The notes: generated from the sequence alone by a model not told the origin. 64,000 nucleotides of DNA from Yarrowia lipolytica (GCF_001761485.1 NC_090773.1:2728001-2792000), one strand, 5' to 3'; shown: positions 1-9,990, counted from the stretch's first letter. A program made the numbers and translations.

Positions 1-397
1 CCCACCGCATCTGTGCAAGGAGACTGATATCTTGGAACGCTATGTATACTCCTCTTGAACGCTACAAGCATTCCTCTTGAACGGTTCGTAGAGACGTAAT
101 TACGCATCTACATTGCAACATTACGAGTATGTACTCGAGCACCATCAGACTCTGGCATTGTGTTGAAGAGGAGCATCTTCACGCAAGTTGCAACCGGCTA
201 CTGTCGCTAGAATCAGCCTCCTCGCAATGTAATGTCCCATGTAGCCATTCCACCTAATCCCTTGTAATCAGCCACCGTCAAAAATTCCGAACATCTACTG
301 CAAACGGAATGCACCATCCCTGAAGGTAAATAAATTAAAAGTACAATTACAATAAAGTAGAATCGAAAAAGTGGGACGGAAATGACGGCGGAGAAAT

Positions 398-427
398 TGA
401 GGAAAAATGAGGAAAAATGAGGAAAAA
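398..427. repeat. Three perfect 10-bp tandem units
   Basis: The word tgaggaaaaa occurs three times head to tail. The sequence is intergenic and shows no other structure. Confidence 0.9.
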
Positions 428-676
428 ATTGCTATTTAAATGCCGAAACTGGAAATAAATATACTCTGACCTGAGAATAGCCCAATAATCCCACATTTCG
501 CCAATCAATACTCTTCAAACCTCGTTTCCGACACTCCCCACCGTCTCTTTAAACTCTCGAAAATGTAACCTAATAATCCTCCAAGCCCGAAATTGGTCTG
601 AAATAAATGGCTAATTTCAAAAGAAGCAAACAAGAGACAAAGGATTCACCATTATCAAGCTGCGGCCCCCCGGCAG

Positions 677-686
677 GTCACGTGAC
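677..686. promoter_or_regulatory. GTCACGTGAC palindrome
   Basis: This is a perfect 10-bp palindrome with the CACGTG core bound by fungal bHLH factors of the Cbf1 type. It lies about 1 kb from the nearest gene, so its target is unclear. It is one of many copies in the window. Confidence 0.45.
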
Positions 687-920
687 AATAACAAGAGGGG
701 CCCGCTTACGACTACCTGCTGACGTAAGCTTCTGTATACCTTGTCGAATCAAAACTTGCTCCTAAACCGGGCACATCTATGCATGCACCGAGACGCAAGT
801 GGACTACTGTATGTGCTGTACTTGCAGGAATTTGAGGTATTTCCACGTGTTGAGATGGGTTTGGAGTGGATAATTGACATCAAATAGTCCGATTATGTAG
901 GTCTGGTTTGTTTATTGCCT

Positions 921-970
921 TTTTCCCCGATTTTCCCTGATTTTACCCGATTCTCCCCGATTTTCCCCGA
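921..970. repeat. Five imperfect 10-bp tandem units
   Basis: Five head-to-tail copies of ttttccccga with one or two changes each (ttttccctga, ttttacccga, ttctccccga). The minus strand is open across it and reads a KSGKIGE-like peptide, but I see no gene. Confidence 0.85.
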
Positions 971-1670
971 CTTGAATCGTCCTCTTGAGACAAAATCTTT
1001 ATTGCATTTTGCTCCGAAAATGTGTCTCAAACTCCGATCTGGGGTATGATTGGAAGTCGTGTGACTTCCTTTGAGTGGGGTAATGAAAACTGGACAATTC
1101 AGTCGTTGTTTCAATTTATTCAGAGTGTTGTTTGCTCTACAATACGTACGAGCACCCGTAGTTGTAGTTACGAAGAGGGTCTTATTCCCCGCTATAAAAG
1201 GTCGTAACCTGTGATAATGGTTACACTGACTAATAATGTCACCTGACAGGGTATTTTTGTTCACGAATAATTTCTAACGTCTTTATATATATTTTTGTGA
1301 GACGACACTTTACTATCCTTACAATATTCGAATTAGCTCTTATAAAATAACTAAATAAATATATACTTATTACAGTTCGTCAGCTTAGTCAGGGTAAGAT
1401 GTGTCCTGTAAGTCGACATCACCGTCTCCCAACAGGAATCATGACGGATATGAAGAGCGTTTCTATGGTGAGAAAAATCTACATATATATATATACAAAT
1501 ACAAAATATGGCTGGAGTTGGTAACATTGCAGTAGTATGGCTTTTCTGATATTTTTACGTTTTTATACAACCGATCGTTGGCGTAGTCAGCAACTCCCCA
1601 CTAGGCGAGAAAGTTTGCATATCAAATTTCAAATTTCAAATTCACTCGCTTCACACACCGCACAACCAAA

Positions 1671-2510
1671 ATGCGACTGCCCAAGTTCAAGACGCCGTCG
1701 TGCTACATCGACGCCAAGGTGCTCAAGGATAACGCCATCCGGCACGTGTCTGCCCAGCAGGAGATTAACCGACGGGCCCTCAAGTCGATTTCGCAGAACA
1801 CCACTCTGCCCATGAAGCAGCGGATCCAGGCCCATCTCCAGCTCACCTCCATGCCCGTCTTTTCTAACATCCACGCGGCAAAGCCCCGATGTGTCGAGAC
1901 CGGAAGATCCAAGGGTATTATCAAGGAGTTCAAGCTGTGTCGAGTGAGTACAACCGAAGCGAAGACCAAAGGTCTGAGTGAAGAATGAGGAGTGGGAATG
2001 ACTACAGTTGGGGAGAATGAGCCCCGCGAACGGGGATGGGAAATGAACCGCACCATCTTGAATGAGATAGCCCATGACCGGGATGTCGGCGATTGGAATG
2101 AGTGACAGTGCACATCGAACGGTAGGAAGTGCAGCAGAGAGACCATAAGTGCAGCAGTAGACCATAAGTGCAGCAATAGACCATCATGTTGGTTTCGTCT
2201 GTCGTCTTTTTATGCTGATTGCTGCTGTTTGATGCGTTGTGATTTGATCGGTATTTTTTCTGGACTTATTCCACGAGTTATTGGATTGGACACTGTCTTA
2301 CCAACTGCCTTACAGACGGTTTTACCGACTTATCGACTTACTGGCTGCATTGTGTTTTGCTTCTCTCAACCTCTCTACGCTATTCTCACTCCTTACTCCC
2401 CTTACTCCCTTCTCTCCTGTTCTACTGTCCTTTCAAAGCTAACCCAGACCGCATTCCGAAACAAGGCCCTCAGCGGAGAGCTGCCCGGTGTCCGAAAGGC
2501 CTCGTGGTAA
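1671..2510 (+). CDS. MRP2: Mitochondrial small-subunit ribosomal protein uS14m (Mrp2), two exons
   Basis: Exon 1 is 1671-1943 and exon 2 is 2448-2510, giving 111 residues, close to the 115 of the S. cerevisiae protein. The 504-bp intron starts GTGAGT and ends CTAACCCAG, in phase 0. The S14 signature crosses the junction: PRCVETGRSKG then FKLCR in exon 1, followed by TAFRNKAL and LPGVRKASW in exon 2, which matches the conserved RC..TGR, FR..A and LPG..KASW blocks of the family. The protein is part of the mitoribosome small subunit. It is basic and lacks a long presequence, as is usual for uS14m. Without splicing, exon 1 reads on for 14 intronic codons to a stop, so the intron must be removed to complete the fold. 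The gene is convergent with the MGR3-like gene. Confidence 0.95.
1944..2447 (+). other. MRP2: Intron of MRP2
   Basis: The donor is GTGAGT directly after the CGA codon for residue 91. The acceptor is GCTAACCCAG, in which the branch-point word is one base away from CAG. The phase is 0. Confidence 0.92.
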
Positions 2511-3010
2511 ATATCATGTACATATCAATTTTAGTCGAACCTGAGCGGTGTAGATGGACAAATACAGTAGACGGTCGAATACTACATTATCGGATTGGAA
2601 AGGGGTTTATCGATACTCAGCTAACATTCTGCATCTTTGAAAAGAACCGTCTGTATGTAATAGTACGTGCATCCAGTATCAAGCACTCGTTCTTCGCGGA
2701 GCTATACCCACAAACTCGTATATTGTTATATTCTCACGACATGGACTGTAGACAGGTACTCGGAGTCTGGGTCCATGGATTAGGAACTGCAAGTTTCATC
2801 ACTCGATGACAGAGATAGTCAAACAGAGAGACTGTTAGGGTGATAGTAAGACATGACTGACGAGCGTCAATATGTTGCACTATTCCTCCAACAGGTCCCT
2901 CGTCAAGGTCCCTCGAACAGGTTTCTCGAACGAATCCCTCCAAAAAGTCCCTCGAACAGTATCAATTTCTCGCTACTCTCGAAAATGCCACACCCGATGC
3001 AACGCTTGAC
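2511..3010. other. Intergenic, convergent 3' ends
   Basis: This lies between the convergent MRP2 and MGR3-like genes. Apart from the 13-bp tandem array near 2886-2959 I see no gene or RNA in it. Confidence 0.7.
2886..2959. repeat. About five imperfect 13-bp tandem units
   Basis: Successive units read caacaggtccctcg, tcaaggtccctcg, aacaggtttctcg, aacgaatccctcc, aaaaagtccctcg. The array sits about 50 bp beyond the stop codon of the MGR3-like gene, so it may be in its 3' UTR. Confidence 0.8.
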
Positions 3011-4360
3011 TTACAGCAAGGCCGACTTGAACCAATCCCACTTGGTCACGTTCTTGGAGGGCACCTCAATCTTGTCCAGCAGACCCTGGTACTTTTCCAC
3101 CTCGGTCTTGTTGCCTAACGACTTTTCCATCTTGATGAGAGTCAACAAGGCCAACTGGGCAGATTTGGCTGCCTCAATGTTGGACCGATGATAGACGTAA
3201 CCCTCATTGTACGCCTTTTGAGCCCACTTGACAGCCTCATCCTTCTTGTTGCTGGCCCAAAGCACCTCGGAAATGTACACCGACAGCAAGGAAGATTCAT
3301 GAATCTGACAGTTGAGAGGGTTGGCTTCGAGGGGACGGCTCAGAACAGCGCCTCGCTGCTGTCGAATGGAGTTTTTGACTGCTCGCAGACTCGAAACCAG
3401 AATGGGAAGAGCCTTCTCATACTCTCCCTTTTGAGCATAGAGGACACCCAGGTGAATAGAGGCGTCCAAAGACTCCCGTGATCCAGGAACCATATCCTCG
3501 GCATGAAGAGCCACCCGATAGGAGAGATTAGATCCGCTCTTGACAGCAGTATCCTTTCCGTAGGCACAGGCTCTCTTGAGCAGATCTTCAGCTTCATCTC
3601 GGTCACCTTCCATCTCGGCCAATTCTGCCAAATTGGTCAGAGCACGTGACTTGTGGTTCAGATCGCCTCCCTCAACATGCATAGCGCCAATGTAGGCCTG
3701 CTTGCAGTTGTCCAGGTCTCCAGCAATCTTGCACATGTCTGCATATCGACAAAGAAGATCCGAATAGGCAGAAAGCCAGGCGGTGGACTTTCCCGAGATA
3801 TCCACAAGATTACCCTTGTTGTCACGTGACAGGGAATCCAGCAGCTTCTCGTAGCATTGCTTGGCTGACGCGTAATCCTCCAGGAACACCTCGTACAGCA
3901 GTCCTTCTCTGGCCTTGTAGGCCTGCTTCATGCTCCATTGAACCAATGGCCAGGGCTGTTGCAGTTCCAGGTAGACGTAAGTTCCGATGAGAATGGATGC
4001 CATGGCGGTCAGAATGATGCCGTATGAGATCATCAGAGCCAGCAGGACTTTTCTGGTGCCTTTGAGCATTCGTACTTTACCTGGGGCAGCAGATTCCGGA
4101 ATTTGGCCAAAAGCAGGGTTGGAAGAGTGCAATTTTCGCACAGACGAGATAATGGCGCTTGTGGAGACGATTGAGGCGGGTCTGGAGGCGATGGGCCCAT
4201 TTCTGAGCCTTGCAGAAGTAAAAGGTCGGTTTGGCAGGGTCGAAATGGATCTGGATGTGAGAGCCGCGAAAAGAGGACTGGGGACAAGCTGATTTCGAAG
4301 GGTTAGGGTTCCCGGTCGGAGCAGTGTCCGAGTTGGAAATCTCAGCATGGGTTTGATCAT
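3011..4360 (-). CDS. MGR3: MGR3-like mitochondrial inner-membrane TPR protein (i-AAA protease adaptor)
   Basis: The 449-residue product begins with a basic, Ser/Arg-rich stretch of about 90 residues typical of a mitochondrial presequence. One membrane segment follows at residues 104-131 (VLLALMISYGIILTAM...), and then a helical region with four or more TPR-like repeats. Examples are the repeats around ADMCKIAGDLDNCKQAY, EMEGDRDEAEDLLKRA, LYAQKGEYEKALPIL and WASNKKDEAVKWAQKAY. In S. cerevisiae, Mgr3 and Mgr1 bring substrates to the Yme1 protease in the intermembrane space, and the layout here (presequence, one membrane span, TPR domain) fits Mgr3. The assignment rests on layout and recalled similarity, and a paralogue of the Mgr3 family remains possible. 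A telomere-like gggttagggtt (4300-4310) lies inside the coding region and encodes part of TLTLRN. The gene is divergent from ERF2. Confidence 0.75.
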   Translation of the reverse strand: MIKPMLRFPTRTLLRPGTLTLRNQLVPSPLFAALTSRSISTLPNRPFTSARLRNGPIASRPASIVSTSAIISSVRKLHSSNPAFGQIPESAAPGKVRMLKGTRKVLLALMISYGIILTAMASILIGTYVYLELQQPWPLVQWSMKQAYKAREGLLYEVFLEDYASAKQCYEKLLDSLSRDNKGNLVDISGKSTAWLSAYSDLLCRYADMCKIAGDLDNCKQAYIGAMHVEGGDLNHKSRALTNLAELAEMEGDRDEAEDLLKRACAYGKDTAVKSGSNLSYRVALHAEDMVPGSRESLDASIHLGVLYAQKGEYEKALPILVSSLRAVKNSIRQQRGAVLSRPLEANPLNCQIHESSLLSVYISEVLWASNKKDEAVKWAQKAYNEGYVYHRSNIEAAKSAQLALLTLIKMEKSLGNKTEVEKYQGLLDKIEVPSKNVTKWDWFKSALL

Positions 4361-5899
4361 GGCGTGAGTGGCGAGTATGTCGTTGATGTGAGTGGTGTTA
4401 GGCGGAGCTTGGACACTGTTCTGATATGGTTTGGGTAGGTAAAAGTATGATTGTAACTGTATTTCAGGTTATGAGCTGAACGAGCGGAGGGTTGTTATTA
4501 CTGGAAGAGACGTCTGGTGGATAGGGGAATTGTTTTGAAATTTTGATGGGAGTGTGCTGCCAATGATTGTGGAGTTTTTTGGTGAACCAGAGAGTAATTT
4601 TAACTGATCCTGACGGGGACTGATGACTTGTATCGTATGAGATGGGTTCTACTAACAGGAAAGAGAGGAGATTGGAGGGAGTACAAGTAATTCAGTAAGA
4701 TTAGGTGCCATCAATTGATTCTTGTGAATGTGGTTCTGAACTAGTGGTTGACTGTTCGCTCTTGGTTTTTTGGAGATCTCCAGTACATACTGTACCCGTA
4801 TTGTCTGCGACATTGTTCAGAGGGAAATTGGTAAGAATGAACCTCAAAAGGAGAGCCTGGATCATTCGTGAAACTTGCACTTGTAGTATTGTTTGATATA
4901 TTCGTTGATATCCCCCTTTGAACAGTATATCATTTTCGGTACAAGTACACTGCTACAAGTATGTACAGAATTTCTAGACATCAAAATTGATGGAAGATTC
5001 AATTGATTGAAACATTAAATTGATCGAAAAGATTCATTGATCGAAAGATTCAGATGATCTCTCAAGCTGTCGAAGCACTCGACGCACCCTTGACAACTAC
5101 AATTGATTTTTCTCTCAAGTATACAATGCCAACTTTGGTCTCACAACCGCAAAAGACCTCAAACGCGCAAAAACAGTCAATGTCGGTTTTTTTTTTTTGT
5201 GGAAACTGTCAAACGAAGATCGTCATCGCCGACAGACAACACTTTGCAACTCTTGATAACAAAACTTGTCATATTCATAGTATCCAAGTACAAGTGTAGG
5301 TACGATATGTAGGTGCATAATTGTCTACACATCTACAAGCAAGTTCACCACTTAAACCACCTCCAAAATCTCCCAGAGACACCTAAAAATGGGTAATCAT
5401 GCTGATAAATGTACACCCGCCCATTATCTCATCAAAATATCACTCAAATACACCCCAATATCACTCCCTATCCACTCCTCCCTTCCGCTGACTAATCTCA
5501 AAAATAAGCTCAAAATAAAGTTTCAATTAGAGTTTATAGAAATTAGCCCCCATAATCCTGCTGCATACATTCCCCCCAATCACCATTTCAGGGGTCAAAA
5601 CACCCTCATGACAGATACCCGATCACGTGATCAATAGAACACCCCGTGCGTGCCCGGCGTTCTCCCAAGTGATTAATAAGCAGATATTTCGGTCCCCCGA
5701 CCCAGAGTCGCCGTCACGTGACCGTTTTTTTTGTTGGTGAGGATCATTCACCCTCCAACTGCATTTGTCGTACCACTACCACGGAGCGGTCGAAGATATC
5801 GTGTGAACGTCGTATTTTGCATCACGAGGTCAAATTTTGAAGCACGTGACTTCTCCAGTGCATTTTGTTTCGTAACGTGACTTTGTTGTACTGACAGCC
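4361..5899. other. Divergent intergenic region, MGR3-like / ERF2
   Basis: No gene is supported. It contains imperfect ttgatcgaaagattca units at about 4990-5056, GTAC-centred words near 4780-4800 and 4938-4967, and a T-run near 5185. CACGTG-type sites cluster before ERF2 at 5621-5632, 5713-5722 and about 5843. Confidence 0.65.
5621..5632. promoter_or_regulatory. GATCACGTGATC palindrome upstream of ERF2
   Basis: This is a perfect 12-bp palindrome with a CACGTG core, 268 bp before the ERF2 start. A second perfect palindrome, GTCACGTGAC, lies at 5713-5722, and GCACGTGAC occurs near 5843. The cluster may be a bHLH (Cbf1-type) binding region. That is an inference, because the same word is also common inside genes here. 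Confidence 0.5.
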
Positions 5900-7655
5900 A
5901 TGGACATTTCGGAATTCCTTTCTGAAGGGGATGTCGAGATGCAACAATTGTCAGAAGACAATGGACGCCATGTGGGCCATTCACGTGACATATCACATGA
6001 TGCTAACCTTTCACCCCAGCCTTCACGTGACTTCCCACGTGAATCCACAACCTCTTCAATCCCCTCGAGACTCAACATGACCGACTTTCTGACAAGCGTC
6101 GCACCAGACACTGCTGAGCCCGCAGTGCCTAATACTGCCTGTACATTAGTGGGTGATCACGTTGCCAGCAGCAGTGGCAGTAACAATACCAATCACGTGA
6201 CTCCGACCGACAGTCCAGGCGGCGGCGACGAGGGTGGGTTCATGTCTACTTCAGCCAATTCTGAGACTCAAAGAATGAGTGGTGTATTCAAGACGTCGAA
6301 GCCGGGGCATGGAGTCAATGATCACGTGAACATGGACTTTTACACGCCTCCCACAACAGCTGGACCTCCAACTAGAGGTTCACCTGAGTCGGTACCGACC
6401 ACAGCCGCATCTACTTTTCCGTTACGGAAGCGAACCAGGGCTCATTTGAGAGCACGTGACAAGTCAGATGGTCCGGCGCCTTCTTCACGTGGTACTTCTG
6501 ATCGACTTTGGTCTTGGGTTTTTCTCAAGCAGCCTTTGAGTCTTCCTGAGCACAACTATCAGGCACATTTGGGTAATAATGTGTTTCTCATTGGCGGTAG
6601 ATTTCTTTCAGCTCGCCAGAAACCGCTGAATATTGCTGTTTTATGTGTCATTTTGATTCTAGGAGGTCTCTACTATGGATTTGTGGCTCCCTGGACGTGG
6701 AATCATATCTCCCCTGCTATTCCCGCAGTGTTCACATACATCTTCTTACTGTGTGTAGCCTCTTTTCTGAGGGCAAGTTTTTCGGACCCAGGAATCCTTC
6801 CTAGAAACATTCATCTCACAGATAGGATAGCAGATGGATCTATTCCTAACGAATATTCAGTGGAGCCAGGCATTGATGCGTTTGATCCGAGAAAGAACAC
6901 CACTTCTCTGTCATGCTTCAAGCAGCCAGAATCATCAGAAAATTTGGTATATCTCAAATACTGCTCAACCTGCAAGATATGGAGACCCCCTCGAGCCTCC
7001 CATTGTAGCGATTGTGACAATTGTGTGGACTTCCACGATCATCATTGCATCTGGCTCAACAACTGCGTGGGCCGAAAAAACTACCGCTACTTTGTGGCCT
7101 TTGTCATGACCGGAGGACTCTGTGGACTGTACATTGTTGGAAACAGTATAGCTCACGTCATCTGTTACAAGAGACATATGCACATGACCATTGCTGAGTC
7201 ATTGAGACACAGACCGATGCCTCTGGTGATGATTTTTCTGGGCTTTCTAGGAGCTGGCTATCCTTTGGCATTGGTAGGCTTCCATTTGTGGATTGCATCG
7301 AGGGGGGAGAGCACGCATGAATTTGTGAGTATGAATCCCGTGACCAAACACGTGGTAGATGGCCATGTTGGGGTCACATTGTCGAAATGTAAAGTCATGG
7401 GCTCACATGACGGCTTCAAGCGGTTCTCAGACGCGGTATTGGCCGTAGTCTGCGCTCGACTTTGTGCTCACGTATCACCACATTCTAACCCAGTTACGAA
7501 ACAAACAACTCCCCAAGGAGTACAAAAGTCGACCTTTCGACACTGGAAACGTTTTTAAAAACCTATACATCCAGTGGTTCCAGCCCTATGTTGCTTCCAA
7601 CATGGGTAACCGAGATCGGTATATTGTTGGAGATAAGAGGTATACTGTTGAATAG
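5900..7655 (+). CDS. ERF2: Erf2-type DHHC protein S-palmitoyltransferase, two exons
   Basis: Exon 1 is 5900-7324 (475 codons) and exon 2 is 7494-7655, giving 528 residues. Residues 1-200 are low complexity. Membrane segments lie at about 242-264, 274-293, 396-422 and 443-468. A DPG motif follows the second one (296-298). The cysteine-rich domain carries the catalytic DHHC at residues 380-383, within [22 protein letters not shown]. After the fourth segment STHEF stands where the family has TTxE. Exon 2 supplies the conserved tail ([16 protein letters not shown]). Erf2 with Erf4 palmitoylates Ras at the ER in yeast. If the intron is kept, exon 1 stays open to 7558 and would give a 552-residue form with a different tail. 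The first exon is studded with CACGTG words, which encode SRD, HVT and ARD. Confidence 0.92.
7325..7493 (+). other. ERF2: Intron of ERF2, open in frame
   Basis: This 169-bp intron has donor GTGAGT and acceptor TCTAACCCAG, in phase 0. It contains no stop codon in the exon 1 frame, so an unspliced message would still be translated, shifting the frame at the exon 2 boundary and stopping at 7558. Confidence 0.9.
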
Positions 7656-8997
7656 CGTCAACTCAGGAATTGATATTTATGTGACATAAAAGGCCAGAGG
7701 ACGAAGAAGATGACGAGTTGCCTGTAGGATAGGTGTAGCATCAGAGGGAGGTTGGTGACTATAATACAGATTCGAAGCGGTAGAAAGACTGAACGGGAAA
7801 TAGGAGTCCTAGAAGAATATGAAATGTATGGTTAAAATCAGAAGAGCGAGACGAATAGGTCGGTCAACTCGGATTGGTTATAGGATGAAAGGACAAGCCG
7901 GTTAGTCAGGGTAAGCAATTTTGGGTGATTGTATACGACCATGGGTAATGTGGCTTGAAACGGGAGATCACTCAATTTACCGCGATCAGTAGTTGTATTA
8001 TCTGAATCGTATTGGATTTTTTAAAACAAAACAAAAAATTGTCAGAAATGAAACTTTTTGGTAGTGCACGGCGCTTTAGTTGCGTTTTGTCGTGTCAACC
8101 ACCGAATGTAGACTTGTATCATATGTGCCAATTGGTGAACTTTTTGTCAATCTCGGAGGGACTTGTATCACCATTTTAACAGTCATGTGATTCAATTTAT
8201 TCGATTCACACCGATATTAGGCGTTTTCCCCGAGATTTTCCACAAAAAAAGCAAACAGTTGCTCAGCCGCCCAAACGCAAGTGAAATATGGAACAGTTGT
8301 GAATGATGATGACTGAATGAATGGAACATACTGACATATTTTTCACACTCCAGCAACTGCTGGACCTTTTGCAAAAAGTGTCGGATTGTCAAGAAAGCTC
8401 CAGATGTGGGTAGTATGAGCTGGGCTGTAGTCATAGAGCCCACACTCCACAACAGAGATAACGAACTCCACACTTTTGAATCCGAAGATATGTACTATAT
8501 TATCCCTTTTATAATAGGATTCCTTCCTACGTTTCTTGAAATTTCCCTCTTGGGTGCCGATACCGTACGTTGATTTAGCAGTATACCGCAGGCAGGTTTT
8601 GGAAATCGGAATAAGAGAATTGTCGTGTTCGAGATTGGATAGTGAAAGTGAAACAATTGCGATAATCGAGTAAATCATCTCGGGAACTCTCTAATTCCAT
8701 TCCATTCCTGAACTTTTCTTGACACTTTTTATGTTCACTAGACAAGTGTAACTACGCGATACTACCAAACAGAACACAATCAATTCCAAAGTGGTTCAAT
8801 AACCATCCAAAAAGACTCTTTGAAACGATGATGAACTTCTCATTTCTCTTCTCTAGCCACTTTTACACAAGATGACAAACTTGATTACTAGGAACCCCCA
8901 AGCCGAACTGCCAAGATGAAACTCACAAGTCCTGGACCATTGGGGCAGTCCAATGAAATGGAATCTTAATAAGCCAACAGATCATTGTCAAATCAAG
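7656..8997. other. Gene-free region with a telomere-repeat unit
   Basis: This is the ERF2 3' flank. GGTTAGTCAGGGT at 7900-7912 is a 13-base perfect match to the Yarrowia telomeric repeat. An A/T-rich stretch with a run of a's lies near 8018-8040. Minus-strand frames around 8192-8678 are open for up to 111 codons but show no domain or convincing composition; they may be a further decayed part of the relic that follows. Confidence 0.55.
7900..7912 (+). other. Interstitial telomere-repeat unit
   Basis: GGTTAGTCAGGGT equals 1.3 units of the Y. lipolytica telomere repeat GGGTTAGTCA. The minus strand reads ACCCTGACTAACC, the form a telomerase RNA template would have. The 14-mer TTAGTCAGGGTAAG at 7902-7915 also occurs at 1385-1398. 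Confidence 0.5.
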
Positions 8998-9990
8998 TCA
9001 TTTTTCAACTTTTGCAGATTCTCCATAGCCAACAATAGCAGCAAGAGCATCTCTCTGACCACACCTCTTCTCGGGCTCCGCATAGCCATTTTTGCAAAGA
9101 ATAGACAACTCAGGAACATTAATCATTCTCTCACACTTTGAGAAGCCATCTGGATATGTCATCAATCTACTCCCGGCCACGATATTGATCTCTTCTAAAC
9201 CCTCTTCCTTAGTCTCCAAAACTGCCCATATTTCTTCGTCAATAATCAGCCCACTAGTTATCGACCCAAAAGACAGCAGGAATCAACTGTTGTAGCCTCG
9301 ATGATTGTTCGAGTTCTCTTAAAATTTGCCTAGCTCTGAAAGTCATCGGATCCACGTCGTCAATTCGAGTCCTTCCAAGCATTCAAATCTCAACCTGGCA
9401 CAAATCGAGGCTTTTCAAGATCCAGCCATACCCCGGACTTATAACAGAGTCGTGATATCCTCATCATCAAACGCAGCCATGAGAATCGGATTGATTAAAA
9501 TGGCAAAAAAAATCAATCCAAAATACCAACTGCCAGTGACTTCAAGTCCTTCCTGTTCCTCATCTGCGTATCGTATCTCAAGGTTGCTTCCATGCTGGTT
9601 GCATTATCGCAGCACCACTAACTCGGCCCAAAATGCTCCAGTTTGGATTTGGAAAATGCCACAAGGATCCGAATGAAATTCTTAATAGCCCCAAACATTT
9701 TTATTCTTCATAATCCACCATTCCCACTTCTCATAACAAACGAGGTAGCCGGCCCGAATGTAGACCTGCATAAGGTTCCATTGGGGGGAGTGGCAACCGG
9801 AGTAGATGTCTTCTGGAAGCGGGCAAAAAAAGCGCGGAAAATGGCAATTAAGAAGCTGGGAACAGAGTGTCAACAGCCCCAAGAAGCAGCCGACCAAACC
9901 AGTTTTCCGTCAGCCCACCAAATACAGCCCATGACCAACCTCACCTCCTGTTTAGGGTCATGCTTTTCTCATGTGCCCAATTAGGGTTCC
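8998..9990 (-). pseudogene. Relic of a multi-pass membrane protein gene, family not recognised
   Basis: Reading the minus strand from about 9990 down to the stop at 8998, protein-like segments follow one another but switch frame and meet stops. In order they are: a hydrophobic piece and QVYIRAGYLVCYEKWEWW (near 9720-9780); a piece with QTGAFWAELVV (near 9620); EIRYADEEQEGLEVTGSW followed by a membrane segment FGLIFFAILINPILM and FDDEDITTLL (9440-9600); TFRARQILRELEQSSRLQQL (9270-9350); and SGLIIDEEIWAVLETKEEGL running to KRCGQRDALAAIVGYGE (8998-9255). I count stops or frame changes in at least four places. The parts look like one host membrane-protein gene with an acidic hydrophilic tail. Nothing in it resembles a transposase or reverse transcriptase. 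A functional gene with several introns is unlikely because no CTAAC-N-CAG acceptors lie at the breaks. Confidence 0.5.

Larger units (their letters stand above)
1..1670. other. Gene-free left flank
   Basis: I find no credible coding region here on either strand. It holds a 10-bp unit (tgaggaaaaa) repeated three times at 398-427, a 10-bp unit (ttttccccga and variants) repeated five times at 921-970, a perfect GTCACGTGAC palindrome at 677-686, and one telomere-like unit TTAGTCAGGGT at 1385-1395. The last few hundred bases are presumably the MRP2 promoter. Confidence 0.7.

Noticed and set aside
893-1264. Minus-strand frame of 123 codons
   Set aside because: Part of it is simply the 10-bp tandem array translated; the rest has no recognisable features.
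8192-8678. Minus-strand frames in the ERF2 to relic interval
   Set aside because: The composition is not clearly protein-like and the two frames overlap. They may belong to the decayed gene upstream, but I could not connect them.
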